Source: Hyphomicrobiales bacterium (GTDB taxonomy: Bacteria > Pseudomonadota > Alphaproteobacteria > Rhizobiales > Rhizobiaceae). From it: 64,000 nt of DNA. The notes below the pieces were generated by a model, which searched no databases, was not told the DNA's origin, and saw only the letters and a list, made by a program, of their open reading frames with translations. The position numbers were made by a program, and so were the translations under genes. Positions 51,301 through 62,682 of this stretch are shown here, in pieces. The stretch lies in the NCBI GenBank assembly GCA_900473205.1, contig UCLB01000018.1, positions 232,322 to 296,321 on the forward strand, read 5' to 3'. Within the stretch, counting starts at the first letter, position 1, and each line of letters starts with the position of its first letter.

Positions 51301-52455
51301 TTACTCCGCAGGAAGGCCTGCATTGACCCGGAAGAAACTGCGCTCCTGCGCACGTTTTTCAGGGCGATGGCGGGTCAGCGCCAACAGGAAGCCAGCCGTA
51401 ACACAAATCGCCATCATGGACGAACCACCATAGGAAATCAGCGGCAGGGTCATGCCCTTGGCAGGCATCAGTTCAAGGTTGACGCCGATGTTGATCATCG
51501 ACTGCACGCCGAGCTGAAGCACCAGACCGGCAACTGCAAAACGGACGAAATCGTCCTTTTCCTTGAAGGCATGCGCCAGACCGCGCAACACGATGAAAGC
51601 GAAGATCAGAACCAGCAGCATGCAGAACAGAATGCCGAATTCCTCCGCTGCAACGGAGAAGATGAAGTCGGTATGGCTATCGGGAATGATACGCTTGACG
51701 ATGCCTTCACCCGGGCCCTGACCGAACCAGTTGCCGCGAATGATCGCTTCGCGGGCGGTATCCACCTGAAACGTGTCGCCCTCACCCGTCCAGAACCGGT
51801 CGATACGACCGGCGACGTGCGGCAACATTAGATAGGCCGTCACGATACCGCCGACACCGAGACCGCCCAACATGATGATCCAGAACCACGGCACGCCCGC
51901 CATGAAGAACATGCCCCCCCAGACGACGGATGTCAGAATGGTCTGGCCGAAGTCCGGCTGGGCGATGAGAAGTGCGGCGACGATGCCGAAGGTAATGATG
52001 GCGAAGAGATTGCCGGGAATTTCAGGGTGACGCGCACGCTCCGCAAACAGCCACGCGCAGACGATGACGAAGGCGGGTTTCATGAATTCGGACGGCTGGA
52101 TGGAGAAGCTGCCGATGGAAATCCAGCGACGCGCGCCCTTGACCTCAATGCCGAAGAACAGCGCAAAGATCATCATCAGCAGCGATGCAATAAGGATGAT
52201 GACCGCCACACGGCGCACCTGACGTGGCGACAGGAACGACAGCCCCACCATGATGGCCAGAGACGGCACCATGAACATGGCCTGACGCTCGACGAAGAAG
52301 AAGCTGTTAAGGCCGATACGTTCTGCCACCGCGGGCGACGCCGCAAAGGACAGCATCAGCCCGATACCCATCAGCGTGATGAAGGCCGCGAGGAAGAAAC
52401 GGTCGATGGTCCAGAACCATTCCGCGACCGGTCCACGGTCAATACGGCTTACCAT
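51301..52455 (-). CDS. ftsW: Septal peptidoglycan glycosyltransferase FtsW (SEDS)
   Basis: A 384-residue SEDS-family protein with ten helices. Family motifs are [20 protein letters not shown] and, near the C-terminus, [19 protein letters not shown]. With FtsI it polymerises lipid II at the septum. I prefer the ATG at 52455, 4 bases past the murD stop with GGGGG upstream, over the TTG at 52482. Confidence 0.95.
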   Translation of the reverse strand: MVSRIDRGPVAEWFWTIDRFFLAAFITLMGIGLMLSFAASPAVAERIGLNSFFFVERQAMFMVPSLAIMVGLSFLSPRQVRRVAVIILIASLLMMIFALFFGIEVKGARRWISIGSFSIQPSEFMKPAFVIVCAWLFAERARHPEIPGNLFAIITFGIVAALLIAQPDFGQTILTSVVWGGMFFMAGVPWFWIIMLGGLGVGGIVTAYLMLPHVAGRIDRFWTGEGDTFQVDTAREAIIRGNWFGQGPGEGIVKRIIPDSHTDFIFSVAAEEFGILFCMLLVLIFAFIVLRGLAHAFKEKDDFVRFAVAGLVLQLGVQSMINIGVNLELMPAKGMTLPLISYGGSSMMAICVTAGFLLALTRHRPEKRAQERSFFRVNAGLPAE

Positions 52456-52459
52456 TTCA

Positions 52460-53869
52460 TCAGCCCCCCTTTTCCGAGCCAACCAACATCGTCACGTTGC
52501 CAAGTGCCGCAACATGCGAAACGAACGAATCACCACGTATTTCAAAGTTCTTATATTGATCGAAGCTTGCGCAAGCCGGTGATAACATCACGACATTGCC
52601 GTCGCGGCCATCCTTCTGCGCATCCTCCGCCGCGTGCTGTACGGCCTTGTCCAGCGTGCCGGAAATCTCGTAGGGCACGGCCTCACCCAAAGTCGCTGCA
52701 AATTCTGCCGCCGCCTCACCGATGAGATAGGCCTTGGCGATATGCGAAAACAGCGGCGAAAGGCTGGTGATGCCACCCGCCTTGGGCAGACCACCAGCAA
52801 TCCAGTAGATGCGGTCATAGCTGGACAAAGCCGGTGCCGCCGCATCCGCATTGGTGGCCTTGCTGTCATTGACGAAGGTCACATTGCCGCGACGGCCCAC
52901 CGGCTGCATGCGGTGTTTGAGGCCGGGGAAGGAGTTCAGCCCTGCCCGGACTTCATCAACAGAAACGCCAACAGCGAGGCAGGCAGCGATAGCCGCTGCC
53001 GCGTTCTGGGCATTGTGGCTACCGCGCAGGGTCTGGATGCCATCGAGATCGGCCAGCAGCGAAGATGTGCCACTCTGCGCCGTCATGATGCGGCTACCCT
53101 CGGCGTAGAGACCGTCAGCAACGACGTTGCGCTTGGAAATACGCGTGACTTTCACGCCCGCCCGCTCGATGCGATCGGCGATCAATGTGCAGAAGCTGTC
53201 GTCAACACCCATCACCGCCGTGTCACTGCCCGCAACCAGCCGTTCCTTGATATCGGCGTAATGCTGCATCGTGCCGTGGCGGTCCAGATGGTCGGGCGTC
53301 AGGTTGAGCAAAATGCCCGCCGTCGGGTTTAGCGTTGGGGCCAGATCGATCTGGTAGGAAGAGCATTCGACCACATAGAAACGTTCGGCTTTCGGCGGAT
53401 CGAGGCTCAACACTGCTGTGCCGATGTTGCCGCCCAACTGTGTATCGCGTCCAGAGGCCTTGAGAATATGCGCAATCAGCGCCGTCGTTGTGGATTTGCC
53501 GTTGGTGCCGGTAATCGCGATGAAGGGGCAATCCGGTGCGTGTGCACGGCGTTCGCGCACGAAAAGCTCGATATCGCCGATCACCTCGACGCCCGCAGCC
53601 TTTGCCAGATCGACAGACCAGTGCGGCTTTGGATGCGTCAACGGCACGCCAGGTGCCAGCACGAAGGCTGACAGTTTCGACCAGTCGAGCGTGCGCAGAT
53701 CAGCCGTCGGAATGCCCTCAGCCTGAGCTTTGGCCACACTGTCGGGATTGTCATCATATGCCGTGACCTCGGCACCGCCGGCAACCAGTGCCTTGGCGGT
53801 GACGAGGCCCGAGCCGCCGAGACCGAACAGGGCTACCTTTTTTCCGGCACGTGAGGTGACAGGGATCAT
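52460..53869 (-). CDS. murD: UDP-N-acetylmuramoyl-L-alanine--D-glutamate ligase
   Basis: A 469-residue Mur ligase with the N-terminal fold [20 protein letters not shown], the ATP loop [12 protein letters not shown] (118-129) and [15 protein letters not shown] in the C-terminal half. It adds D-Glu to UDP-MurNAc-L-Ala. Four bases separate it from mraY. Confidence 0.96.
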   Translation of the reverse strand: MIPVTSRAGKKVALFGLGGSGLVTAKALVAGGAEVTAYDDNPDSVAKAQAEGIPTADLRTLDWSKLSAFVLAPGVPLTHPKPHWSVDLAKAAGVEVIGDIELFVRERRAHAPDCPFIAITGTNGKSTTTALIAHILKASGRDTQLGGNIGTAVLSLDPPKAERFYVVECSSYQIDLAPTLNPTAGILLNLTPDHLDRHGTMQHYADIKERLVAGSDTAVMGVDDSFCTLIADRIERAGVKVTRISKRNVVADGLYAEGSRIMTAQSGTSSLLADLDGIQTLRGSHNAQNAAAAIAACLAVGVSVDEVRAGLNSFPGLKHRMQPVGRRGNVTFVNDSKATNADAAAPALSSYDRIYWIAGGLPKAGGITSLSPLFSHIAKAYLIGEAAAEFAATLGEAVPYEISGTLDKAVQHAAEDAQKDGRDGNVVMLSPACASFDQYKNFEIRGDSFVSHVAALGNVTMLVGSEKGG

Positions 53870-53873
53870 GCCG

Positions 53874-54974
53874 TTACCTCAGCTTCAGCGTTGCAAGGCC
53901 GAGCATCGCAAGACCGACGGAGATGATCCAGAAGCGGATCACCACCTGGCTTTCCGTCCAGCCCTTCTTTTCGAAATGGTGGTGGATGGGTGCCATGAGG
54001 AACACACGTCTGCCGGTGCGCTTGAACCAGAACACCTGAATGATGACCGACAGCGTTTCCATGACAAACAGGCCACCAACGATGATCATGACGATCTCGT
54101 GCTTGATGGCAACCGCGATGGAGCCGATCAGACCACCGAGTGCCAGCGAACCGGTGTCACCCATGAAGATAGCGGCAGGTGGTGCGTTGAACCACAGGAA
54201 GCCGAGGCCAGCGCCAATGACGGCGCCAACGATGACGGCAAGCTCACCCGTGCCGGGTACGAAATTGATCTGGAGGTAATTGGCGAAGATGGCATTACCG
54301 ACGAGGTAGGAGATGACGCCGAAGGTCGCCGCCGCAATCATAACCGGCACGATGGCCAGACCATCGAGACCATCCGTCAGGTTCACCGCATTGCCCGCAC
54401 CGACGATGACGAAGGCGCCGAACAGCACAAAGAAATAGCCGAGATTAACGACGAATTCCTTGAAGAACGGGAAGGCAATGGAGCTTCCCAGCGTGCCGCC
54501 ATGCGGCGCGGTTGCCAGCGCAACCTCCATCATGAAGAAGACCGCAATGGCCGCAATCACGAATTCGATGCCGAGGCGCGCCTTGCCGGAAAAGCCCTTG
54601 TCGCTCTGCTTGGTGACTTTCAGATAGTCATCGTAAAAGCCGATGGCCCCGAAGCCGAGCGTCACCATCAGCACGGCGACGACATAGACGTTGGAGAGAT
54701 CACCCCACAACAGCGAACCGCCGAGAATGCCCGCAAGGATCATCAGCCCGCCCATGGTGGGCGTACCGGCCTTCTTGAAATGCGTCTGCGGACCATCGGC
54801 GCGGATCGGCTGACCCTTGCCCTGACGGATGCGCAGCGAATTGATAATGGCGGGGCCGAACAAGAAGACGATGAGGGCAGAGGTAAACAGTGCCGCACCG
54901 GCCCGGAACGTAATGTACCGGAACAGATTGAAGATTTGAACTTTGTCCGACAGTTCAACGAGCCAGATCAGCAT
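53874..54974 (-). CDS. mraY: Phospho-MurNAc-pentapeptide transferase
   Basis: A 366-residue integral membrane enzyme. The Asp motifs GFYDDYLKV and [10 protein letters not shown], the [10 protein letters not shown] loop and the triple-His loop [12 protein letters not shown] are all present. It links the MurNAc-pentapeptide to undecaprenyl phosphate to give lipid I. ATG 54974 has AAAGGG six bases upstream. A 121 bp gap separates it from murF, the widest inside the murE-murB run. Confidence 0.97.
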   Translation of the reverse strand: MLIWLVELSDKVQIFNLFRYITFRAGAALFTSALIVFLFGPAIINSLRIRQGKGQPIRADGPQTHFKKAGTPTMGGLMILAGILGGSLLWGDLSNVYVVAVLMVTLGFGAIGFYDDYLKVTKQSDKGFSGKARLGIEFVIAAIAVFFMMEVALATAPHGGTLGSSIAFPFFKEFVVNLGYFFVLFGAFVIVGAGNAVNLTDGLDGLAIVPVMIAAATFGVISYLVGNAIFANYLQINFVPGTGELAVIVGAVIGAGLGFLWFNAPPAAIFMGDTGSLALGGLIGSIAVAIKHEIVMIIVGGLFVMETLSVIIQVFWFKRTGRRVFLMAPIHHHFEKKGWTESQVVIRFWIISVGLAMLGLATLKLR

Positions 54975-55095
54975 GTTTGCCCTTTCAAAAGGCCGGTTAA
55001 AGCGGCGGGCAGACAAGGGGTAAGCCTGCGCCGCTCCAAGTTTTCGTTTCAGCACCGTGTCGCCGGAGGCAGCTATTTACGTCCGGCTGAAATGC

Positions 55096-56529
55096 TCAGA
55101 TTTGGCGTTCCGTCTCGGGGAATGCCGGATGCTTGTCAAGAAGGGCAGTGACGATCTTGCCGAAACCGATGCCAAGTGATGATTTTATCATCACCACATC
55201 GCCCGGCTGGACCCATTTGAGCACGAATTCATTGAGTTCGGCAGTGGTGGGGAACCACGCAACGGTCACGCTCTCCGGCAGGGCATCGCGAAGTGCAGCC
55301 ATCGACTCACCCGCCAGCCACACATGTTCGATGCCCGCAGACAGAAGCGGACCGGACAATTCCTCATGCACCTCAGTCGCAAACTCACCCATCTCAAGCA
55401 TGTCGCCAAGAACGGCGACGCGCCGTCCGTTGCCGCGCACTTCCGCAGAGGCAAGCAGCGCAATGGCTGCGCGCATGGAGGCCGGGTTGGCGTTGTAGCT
55501 CTCATCGATCAGCAGGAACGAACCATCGCCGACCGAAAGGCGGTGGCGCTGGCCCCTGCCCTTCACGGCTTCCAATGTGCCAAGTGCCGCAAAGGCCCGG
55601 TCTAGATCGGCCCCGGTGACAGCAACGGTGCCAAGAGCGGCCATGGCGTTTTCGGCAATGTGGCGACCGGCAGCACCGATATGCAGCTCGCTTGTCTCGC
55701 CGTTGATGATAGCCCAGATGGTGGAACCATCAGGCGTGCTTTCATAATCGGCAAGGCGGAAGTCGGCCTTGGCATGCTGGCCGAATGTCAGCACATGTTC
55801 GATGCCTGCATCATAGGCTGCCCGCTCCAGCTGCTCGAACTGCGCATTGTCGCGGTTGAGGATGACAGCACCGCCCGGCAGAACGCCGTCGAAAATTTCA
55901 GCCTTCGCCGCAGCGATCTCTTCCAAGCTGTTCAAATTGCCCAGATGCGCCGCCGCTATGGTGGTGATGATGGCGAGATGCGGCTTTACCTGTTTGACCA
56001 GCGGGCTGATTTCACCCGCATGGTTCATGCCGACTTCGAAAATCCCGAATTCGGTATCGGCAGGCATGCGTGCCAGCGTCAGCGGCACGCCCCAGTGATT
56101 GTTGAAGGAGGAAACGGCTGCGTGAACCTTGCCGGAGGGCGACAGAACCTGCCGCAGCATTTCCTTTGTCGTTGTCTTGCCGACGGAACCGGTGATGGCG
56201 ATGATGCGTGCCGATGTCCGCTCTCTGGCTGCGATGCCCAGCTTGACCATGGCTGCGAGCACATCTTCCACGACGATCATTGGTACGGTCAAACGGCCAA
56301 GGGCTGGTAGTTTGGATTCCGACACCACCAGAAGCCCCGCACCGTTTGCCACGGCAAAGCTTGCATAATCATGGCCGTCCACCCGGTCGCCCTTGATGGC
56401 GAAGAAGGCTTCGCCCGCCTGAACGGTGCGGCTATCGATAGAAATGCCTGTGATGCCTTGCGGCAGATTGCCAACCGGACGGCCTGCCATGACGGCGACC
56501 ATTTCCGGCACTGTCCATAACCAGTTCAA
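55096..56529 (-). CDS. murF: UDP-MurNAc-tripeptide--D-alanyl-D-alanine ligase
   Basis: A 477-residue Mur ligase with ATP loop [15 protein letters not shown] (111-125), [20 protein letters not shown] and the ribose/lysine region [14 protein letters not shown]. It adds D-Ala-D-Ala made by DdlB. Overlaps murE by 4 bp. Confidence 0.96.
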   Translation of the reverse strand: MNWLWTVPEMVAVMAGRPVGNLPQGITGISIDSRTVQAGEAFFAIKGDRVDGHDYASFAVANGAGLLVVSESKLPALGRLTVPMIVVEDVLAAMVKLGIAARERTSARIIAITGSVGKTTTKEMLRQVLSPSGKVHAAVSSFNNHWGVPLTLARMPADTEFGIFEVGMNHAGEISPLVKQVKPHLAIITTIAAAHLGNLNSLEEIAAAKAEIFDGVLPGGAVILNRDNAQFEQLERAAYDAGIEHVLTFGQHAKADFRLADYESTPDGSTIWAIINGETSELHIGAAGRHIAENAMAALGTVAVTGADLDRAFAALGTLEAVKGRGQRHRLSVGDGSFLLIDESYNANPASMRAAIALLASAEVRGNGRRVAVLGDMLEMGEFATEVHEELSGPLLSAGIEHVWLAGESMAALRDALPESVTVAWFPTTAELNEFVLKWVQPGDVVMIKSSLGIGFGKIVTALLDKHPAFPETERQI

Positions 56530-57986
56530 ATTTTCAATCCTTCCAGCGCAGTACGCACCTGTTCATGGTCCGAAAATGGCAGCGTGACGCCGCCGATGAT
56601 CTGACCTTCCTCATGCCCCTTGCCCGCTACAATCAACGTATCGCCATTCCCCAGCAGCGAAACCGCGTGGCTGATAGCTTCAGCCCTGTCCGCAATTTCC
56701 AGAGCACCGGGGGCCGCCACCATGATTTCGGAGCGAATGGTCTGCGGCTCTTCCGAGCGCGGATTGTCATCCGTCACGATGACGATGTCGGAAAGCCGCG
56801 TCGCGACCTCACCCATGATCGGGCGCTTGCCCTTGTCGCGGTCTCCGCCGCAACCGAACACGGTGATGATGCGGCCAGAGGTGAAGGGCCGCACGGAGGT
56901 CAGCACATTCTCCAGCGCATCTGGCTTGTGGGCATAGTCCACATAGGCCATCGCACCGTTTTTCGTCTGGCCGATCAACTCGAGACGACCAGCGGCACCC
57001 ACCAGTTTCTCAAGCGCCTTCAGCGCCACCGACGCCGAAACGCCAGTGGAAATCGCAAGCCCTGCGGCAACCAGTGCATTGGCAACCTGAAAATCACCGG
57101 CAAGCGGAATATCGACTTCGTAAATCTTGCCCTGATGATGCACTTCGATCATCTGCTTGTGACGGAAATGCTCGACGCGCTTCAAGGCCAGATAATCGCC
57201 CTTGCGACCAACCGTGCGCACATCGTGGCCCGCCTCTTTCGCCACCTGAATGGCGCGGTCGGACCATGGATCGTCAGCGAAGATGATAACAGGCGAACCC
57301 TTCGGCAAAAGCGTATCGAACAGCCGCATCTTGGCGGCCATGTAGTCTTCTATGGTCGGATGGTAATCCATGTGGTCGCGACCGAGATTGGTGAACCCGG
57401 CAGCAGCCAGTTTAACGCCGTCCAGACGACGCTGGTCGAGGCCGTGGCTGGATGCTTCCATCGCGGCATGGGTCACGCCTTCGGAGGCGAGTTCCGCCAG
57501 CAGCGCATGCAGCGAAACCGGATCCGGCGTCGTCAGCGAACCATACTCTTCGCGGCCCGGCGCGATGACGCCCGTCGTGCCGATCTGCGCTGCGGCATGG
57601 CCTGCGAAAGCCCAGATTTGGCGGGTGAAGGAAGCGACCGAGGTCTTGCCGGCGGTGCCAGTCACGGCAATCATCGTTTCCGGCTGGCTGTCGTAAAAGC
57701 GGGCGGCGGAGAGTGCGAGATAAAGGCGCGGATCGGAAACCGTCAAAACGGGCACGGTGACGTCCAGCGGCTGGCTCGAAACAATGGCCGCGGCACCCTT
57801 GGAGATCGCATCCTGTACGAAGCCCGTGCCATCGGCCTTGTTTCCGGCAACGGCTACGAAAAGCGATCCCGGCTGGACCTTGCGGCTATCCGCCGTAATC
57901 CCCGTAATCTCCAGCGCTCCGGCTTGCGCCTGAAGCAATTCATTCAATTCCGGAAACTCGCTCCCGGATAGGTCTCGCAAATTCAT
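56526..57986 (-). CDS. murE: UDP-MurNAc-L-Ala-D-Glu--meso-diaminopimelate ligase
   Basis: A 486-residue Mur ligase with ATP loop [14 protein letters not shown] (107-120) and the DDNPRSEEP segment, whose DNPR motif marks meso-diaminopimelate rather than lysine as substrate. It adds the third residue of the stem peptide. It starts 58 bp past the ftsI stop. Confidence 0.96.
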   Translation of the reverse strand: MNLRDLSGSEFPELNELLQAQAGALEITGITADSRKVQPGSLFVAVAGNKADGTGFVQDAISKGAAAIVSSQPLDVTVPVLTVSDPRLYLALSAARFYDSQPETMIAVTGTAGKTSVASFTRQIWAFAGHAAAQIGTTGVIAPGREEYGSLTTPDPVSLHALLAELASEGVTHAAMEASSHGLDQRRLDGVKLAAAGFTNLGRDHMDYHPTIEDYMAAKMRLFDTLLPKGSPVIIFADDPWSDRAIQVAKEAGHDVRTVGRKGDYLALKRVEHFRHKQMIEVHHQGKIYEVDIPLAGDFQVANALVAAGLAISTGVSASVALKALEKLVGAAGRLELIGQTKNGAMAYVDYAHKPDALENVLTSVRPFTSGRIITVFGCGGDRDKGKRPIMGEVATRLSDIVIVTDDNPRSEEPQTIRSEIMVAAPGALEIADRAEAISHAVSLLGNGDTLIVAGKGHEEGQIIGGVTLPFSDHEQVRTALEGLKI

Positions 57987-58044
57987 CGATATGTCCGTCT
58001 TGTCCCCCCGGCGCGAATCGCCGGTCCATGGTAAGCTGTAACAA

Positions 58045-59784
58045 TCAATAAGACACCAGCAAGGCCGATCCGTCGCTGCCGAACTTTGGCTTTACACCGA
58101 GAATGGCGGCAGAGCGGCTGATGATATCCTTCACCATTGGCGCTGCCGTATTACCGGCAAGCGCGGCACCATTGCCCTTGTCGGTGCGCGGCTCGTCGAT
58201 GAAGGTCAGCACAACATATTGCGGGTCATAGATCGGGAACGCACCCAGAAACGCATTGAAGTTCTTGTCGTGCACATAGCGACCGTTCACGACCTTATCT
58301 GCCGTTCCCGTCTTGCCGCCAACGTCAAAACCTTCGACGCGCGCGTTGCGACCGGAACCCTTGGTGCCGTTCCAGTCGAACAGGAAGCGCATGTCCTTGC
58401 TGGTCGTCGGTTTCATGACCTGCGTTGCCACCTGATCTGCCTGTTCTCTGGTACGAGGCAAGAAGGTCGGCTCGATGAGCTTTCCACCATTGACGAGCGC
58501 CGCACCGGCAATCGCCGTCTGCAATGGGGTTGTCGACACACCGTGACCAAAGGAGATGGTGATGGAGTTGATCTTCTTCCATGTGCGCGGCTGCGATGGC
58601 ATCGCCACTTCCGGCAATTCCGTCTTCATTCTCGACAGCAGGCCAAGCTTGGTCAAAAAGTCCTTGTGGCCGTCGATGCCCACGGTGTCGGCAATCTTGG
58701 CCGTACCGATGTTGGACGAATACTGGAAGATTTCCGGCACCGACAGCATGCGGCCTTTGCCGTGGAAATCCTTGATGGTGAAGCCACCGATGCGGATCGG
58801 CGCGCGGGCATCGAACATATCGTTGATGCGGACCTTGCCGGAATCGAGACCCATGGCGATGGTAAAGGACTTGAAGGTGGAGCCCATCTCGAACGTGCCG
58901 TTCGACATGCGGTTGAGCCAGCCTTCTTTGGCACCTTCCGCCGGGTTGTTCGGATCATAATCAGGCTCGGAAACCATGGCGAGGATTTCGCCGGTATGCA
59001 CGTCTATCACGACGGCTCCAGCGCCGAGAGCCTCTGTTTTCTTGATCCATTCACTCACGACTTCACGGGCAATCGCCTGAACGCGCAGATCGATGGAAAG
59101 CCTGACCGGCTCTAAAGGCTGGTCGGATGTCATGCCAAGCGCCGTCAGGTCGGCAAGGCCCTGGCTATCGAGATAGCGTTCCATGCCCGCAACGCCGCGG
59201 TTATCGATATTGACGTGGCCGACGACGTGGGCTGCAGTCGGGCCACCCGGATAGAAGCGGCGCTTCTCGGGACGGAAGCCAATGCCGGGAATACCCAGCG
59301 CCAGAATCTGGCTCTGCTGCTTCGGCGTAAGCTGACGGCGCAACCACTGAAAGCGGGATTCGGACTTGAGCTTCTGGTAGGTGCCGCGCGTGTCCAGATC
59401 GGGCAGAACGGTGCGCAGCTTCTCGATGGCTTCATCGACATCGACGATGCGATGCGGTTCAGCAAACAGCGAGACGGTGCGAATATCGGTGGCCAGCACT
59501 TCGCCGTTACGGTCGAGCAGATCGGGGCGCGAGGCCATCAGCCGGTCTGCGGGCGCAATGCTGGACACGGTTTCCGGCTGCGTCATACCATATTGAACCA
59601 GACGACCGCCAACGACGCCATAAAAAGCGATGAAGCCGAAAATCAGCAGGCCGACGCGGGTCTTTGCCTGAGATGCACGCCGCTTGCGCGCACCTTCAAA
59701 GGCAGCATGGTCGGTAAAACCGCTTGTGCTGGCGGAAAAATGAGCCCTGCTTTTCAGAACCATGACGCGAGACAGAAAAGACAT
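58045..59784 (-). CDS. ftsI: Septal transpeptidase FtsI (PBP3)
   Basis: A 579-residue class B penicillin-binding protein. One membrane helix (about residues 43-60), a pedestal domain, and the transpeptidase motifs S302-T-F-K305, SSN at 356-358 and KTG at 491-493. It cross-links septal peptidoglycan with FtsW. The ATG shares one base with the stop of the ftsL-like gene (TGATG). Confidence 0.96.
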   Translation of the reverse strand: MSFLSRVMVLKSRAHFSASTSGFTDHAAFEGARKRRASQAKTRVGLLIFGFIAFYGVVGGRLVQYGMTQPETVSSIAPADRLMASRPDLLDRNGEVLATDIRTVSLFAEPHRIVDVDEAIEKLRTVLPDLDTRGTYQKLKSESRFQWLRRQLTPKQQSQILALGIPGIGFRPEKRRFYPGGPTAAHVVGHVNIDNRGVAGMERYLDSQGLADLTALGMTSDQPLEPVRLSIDLRVQAIAREVVSEWIKKTEALGAGAVVIDVHTGEILAMVSEPDYDPNNPAEGAKEGWLNRMSNGTFEMGSTFKSFTIAMGLDSGKVRINDMFDARAPIRIGGFTIKDFHGKGRMLSVPEIFQYSSNIGTAKIADTVGIDGHKDFLTKLGLLSRMKTELPEVAMPSQPRTWKKINSITISFGHGVSTTPLQTAIAGAALVNGGKLIEPTFLPRTREQADQVATQVMKPTTSKDMRFLFDWNGTKGSGRNARVEGFDVGGKTGTADKVVNGRYVHDKNFNAFLGAFPIYDPQYVVLTFIDEPRTDKGNGAALAGNTAAPMVKDIISRSAAILGVKPKFGSDGSALLVSY

Positions 59785-60341
59785 CAGTCAACCGCTCCAG
59801 TTATCGTTTCATCCATATCACCCGTTTCGTCGCCCAGCTCGCCGCGCGCAACCGGCATTGGGGCGGCAGGACGCGCAGCGCGAGCCGCACGCGGCTGGGG
59901 CACGGGAATGCCGCCCGTTGCCGCAATCTGACCTGCGGGTGTCGACTTCGGCTTAACGCCACCCAGCGTCGCGCCCGGCTTGGAGCCATTCATCGCAGCG
60001 GCAATTACGTCTTCCACGCTCATGCCCTGCGGCTCAGGTGGCTGCGGCAATTGCGAACGCAGCATTGGAAGCTCTTTGGGCTGAGAAAGCTGCGTGGGCT
60101 CGGTCGGTGCCAGCGAAAGATCGCCTTGGTAAGCATTGACCAGACGATGCAGACGGTTCGGCTGGGTCAGCAGCGCCCAGTCAGCTCGCAGAAGGTCGAT
60201 GGTGTCCTTCTCCAGCTTGATTTCGGCTTCCAGCTTCTTCACCGATTCAAGCTTCAAATCGGCCTGATGCTTGATGGAATAGGTCACGACGGCCGCCGCC
60301 ACCATCACACCCATGAGAACGAGGTCAAAGGTCCGCAGCAT
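59784..60341 (-). CDS. ftsL: FtsL-like division protein with long C-terminal tail
   Basis: A 185-residue protein in the ftsL position between rsmH and ftsI. A membrane helix lies at residues 5-22, then a predicted coiled coil (LKLESVKKLEAEIKLEKDTI, then LLRADWALLTQPNRLHRLVN, including the FtsL-typical LRADW and LTQPNRL). The last roughly 100 residues are Pro, Ala and Arg rich and look disordered, longer than in E. coli FtsL. FtsL forms a complex with FtsB and FtsQ. The ATG at 60341 has GGAGG five bases upstream; the rsmH stop is one base away. Confidence 0.82.
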   Translation of the reverse strand: MLRTFDLVLMGVMVAAAVVTYSIKHQADLKLESVKKLEAEIKLEKDTIDLLRADWALLTQPNRLHRLVNAYQGDLSLAPTEPTQLSQPKELPMLRSQLPQPPEPQGMSVEDVIAAAMNGSKPGATLGGVKPKSTPAGQIAATGGIPVPQPRAARAARPAAPMPVARGELGDETGDMDETITGAVD

Positions 60342-60342
60342 A

Positions 60343-61368
60343 TCAGCCTCCCATCTTTTCAAGGCTGGCAAGGTCGGGAAGTTCGAAAATCGAGAAGTCG
60401 GCAGGCCGAACCGGCGCAGTCGTGCGAACACCGGCGCGCAGCTTGGCAGAACGGGCGCGCGGGTTGATCTCGGCCTCCTCCTCGCTCGCCGCAATCATCG
60501 GCTTGCCCAAGGAATCGAAAATGGCCGACTTTGCGGCGACCATAGGCATATGGCGCGAGCCCGCCGCACGGTCGGAACGATCCGCGAAATATTTTTTGAC
60601 GATACGGTCTTCCAGCGAATGAAACGTCACGACAACTAGACGACCGCCGGGCTTCAAAGCCCGCTCTGCCGCAAACAGCGCCTGCGCCAGTTCGCCCAGC
60701 TCATCATTGACGAACACGCGCAGCGCCTGAAACACCCGCGTTGCCGGATGAATCTTGTCCTTGGCCTTGCGCGGCGTGACGATTTCGATCAGCCCAGCCA
60801 GATCGCGTGTGGTGCGGAAGGGCTCTTCGGCACGCTTCTTTTCGATAGCGCGGGCGATGCGGCCCGGCTGCTTTTCTTCGCCGAGAAAACCGAAGATACG
60901 GATGAGATCGGAAACCTTGGCGCGGTTGACGACATCTGCCGCCGAAACACCGGATGCGGACATACGCATATCCAGCGGACCGTTCTTCTGGAACGAGAAG
61001 CCGCGCTCGGCCTCGTCGATCTGCATGGAGGAAACGCCGATATCGAGCACGACGCCGTCCAGCCCTTCGGCTGGCGCATGATCTGCCAGATTGGAAAATT
61101 GGGACTGGATCAGCGAAAGACGCCCGCCATTGGTCGTAACCATGGCCTGCCCGCCCGCAATCGCGGTAGGGTCGCGGTCCAGCGCAATGACATTGGCACC
61201 CTGATCCAGAATAGCTTGCGTGTAGCCACCGGCACCGAATGTGCCATCGAGAATGACTTTACCCGGCGCCGGCTCCAGCGCCGTCAGAACCTCATGGAGA
61301 AGAACCGGGATGTGGCGAACCGGTCCGCCACCGGCATCAGAAGATCGTCCGCCAGAATTCGCCGCCAT
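60343..61368 (-). CDS. rsmH: 16S rRNA m4C1402 methyltransferase RsmH (MraW)
   Basis: A 341-residue SAM-dependent methyltransferase. Seen are [16 protein letters not shown], the SAM loop [14 protein letters not shown], and the later [19 protein letters not shown] and [18 protein letters not shown] motifs. It methylates N4 of C1402 in 16S rRNA. The ATG at 61368 follows GGAAACGGA, 14 bp past mraZ. The frame happens to stay open up to 62004 across mraZ, which is not evidence for a longer protein. Confidence 0.95.
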   Translation of the reverse strand: MAANSGGRSSDAGGGPVRHIPVLLHEVLTALEPAPGKVILDGTFGAGGYTQAILDQGANVIALDRDPTAIAGGQAMVTTNGGRLSLIQSQFSNLADHAPAEGLDGVVLDIGVSSMQIDEAERGFSFQKNGPLDMRMSASGVSAADVVNRAKVSDLIRIFGFLGEEKQPGRIARAIEKKRAEEPFRTTRDLAGLIEIVTPRKAKDKIHPATRVFQALRVFVNDELGELAQALFAAERALKPGGRLVVVTFHSLEDRIVKKYFADRSDRAAGSRHMPMVAAKSAIFDSLGKPMIAASEEEAEINPRARSAKLRAGVRTTAPVRPADFSIFELPDLASLEKMGG

Positions 61369-61382
61369 TCCGTTTCCCCGTC

Positions 61383-61823
61383 CTATCCGGGGCGAACAGC
61401 AGAAAATCCGCGCCCCGTTCTTGCTGCCTTCTGCGCCTCGTGAAACGCTTCCGGCTGCCACAACTGAAAATGATCCGCTCGACCGACGAAAGTGACGTCC
61501 GTGGTGATGGCGGTGAATTCCCGGATGAAATCCGTCACCATCAACCGCCCTTCCGCATCGAGCTTCATGAAAACGCCGCCACCGTGAACCAGCAGCGACA
61601 TCGCGTTCGCTTCCGGCGAAAACGCGTCCATGGACGCGATCTGCCGTTCGTATCGTTCCAGCAAGTCCGGTCCGCCAACACTGATCGCCGGAAATGCGAA
61701 ATCCTGAAGACAATAAAGCTCCTGAATGCCGCGCTCCGCCAAGACCGAACGAAACAGGGACGGAACCGAAACGCGCCCCTTGGCGTCGATCCTGTTCGTC
61801 ACGTTCGATAAAAAGCGACCCAT
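61383..61823 (-). CDS. mraZ: Transcriptional regulator MraZ
   Basis: A 146-residue protein with the two SpoVT/AbrB-like (MraZ) repeats: [20 protein letters not shown] in the first and [19 protein letters not shown] in the second. MraZ binds TGGGN repeats upstream of the dcw operon and regulates it. It is the first gene of the cluster. The ATG at 61823 gives the family N-terminus MGRFLSN; its ribosome binding site is weak. Confidence 0.95.
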   Translation of the reverse strand: MGRFLSNVTNRIDAKGRVSVPSLFRSVLAERGIQELYCLQDFAFPAISVGGPDLLERYERQIASMDAFSPEANAMSLLVHGGGVFMKLDAEGRLMVTDFIREFTAITTDVTFVGRADHFQLWQPEAFHEAQKAARTGRGFSAVRPG

Positions 61824-62223
61824 TGCAAAACTCGCCAAAACCGCCTGATGCCGGGCCAAAACCCGCACCGACTGGCAACACCGTTACGCACGACACATCG
61901 CTGACCGGTAGGACGTAATGCCCATCGGACCCTTGCAGGCCTCTCCGTTTCAGAGATTGCGGGTCAAAAACACGACCCTTTGTGGTGTGCATTTGGGATA
62001 CCATGGGACACTTTGGGCGTCAATGGGAGAAGCCAGCAGGATGCCAGCTTCGGATCGAATATTCATATCCCGTTAAGTTTAACGAATGGTTTACTGTGTT
62101 CATTCAAGCACTTGCGCAGCGACAATAAATAATCGCCTCTCAAATATTATTTTATAAGCAATAACAAATACTTACACGCCCCGCCCGGAGGCGTGCGTTA
62201 AGAGCCTGTAATAAAAAGGAATT
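61824..62223. other. Intergenic region between rnpB and mraZ (400 bp)
   Basis: No gene is seen. It holds the MraZ-type operator (61994-62028), an AT-rich stretch at about 62060-62170 that may carry the dcw promoter, and an imperfect hairpin near 62172-62194 just past the rnpB 3' end. I could not settle on a -35/-10 pair. Confidence 0.55.
61994..62028 (+). promoter_or_regulatory. Four-copy MraZ-box array
   Basis: TGGGA, TGGGA, TGGGC and TGGGA start at 61994, 62004, 62014 and 62024, each exactly 10 bp from the next. MraZ of E. coli is known to bind direct TGGGN repeats with 5-nt spacers, the same geometry. The repeats read on the plus strand, opposite to mraZ, and lie about 170-205 bp before its start codon. 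Confidence 0.75.
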
Positions 62224-62630
62224 TGCCAGTTGGCCTGTAAGCCGGGTTCTGTATGGCCCCGGTTTGACCCGGAACGTGGCAGCCATTCATCTGGGACGAC
62301 ATTTGCACGCCGCCTCTCGCAACCCACCCGGATAACTCGCCCAAAAACCGGCTGTAGGTACGCTTGCGCGCACCCCGCGTTATCCCTATTCGGTCTTGCT
62401 CCCGGTGGGGTTTACCATGCCACCCCTGTTACCAGCGGCGCGGTGGGCTCTTACCCCACCCTTTCACCCTTACCATCTTAAAGATGGCGGTCTACTCTCT
62501 GCGGCACTTTCCCTAGGGTCGCCCCCGCCGGACGTTATCCGGCACCGTGTCTTTGTGGAGCCCGGACTTTCCTCACCCTACCGTCTTTCGACATTGGTAA
62601 AGCGCGGCTGCCCGGCCAACTGGCAGGGGC
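62224..62630 (-). ncRNA. rnpB: RNase P RNA, bacterial class A
   Basis: On the minus strand the conserved core is clear: GAGGAAAGTCCGGGCTCC (CR I) soon after the 5' stem, and ACAGAACCCGGCTTACAGGCC near the 3' end. The P1 helix closes the molecule: GCCAGTTGGCC near the 5' end (62624-62614) pairs with GGCCAACTGGC near the 3' end (about 62235-62225). It is the catalytic RNA that trims tRNA 5' ends. Ends are set by P1 and may be a few bases off. Confidence 0.94.
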
Positions 62631-62682
62631 TCCTTAGACGGGTTCGACCGTGAAAGCCAACAGAAAATCCGCAAACGCATTA

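Noticed and set aside
61369..62004. Upstream extension of the rsmH frame across mraZ
   Set aside because: The extension has no family sequence and overlaps mraZ, which is clearly coding in another frame.
62230..62653. Short plus-strand open frames across the RNase P RNA
   Set aside because: These are translations of the complement of rnpB. Such frames are often mis-annotated as hypothetical proteins; the RNA signature is decisive.
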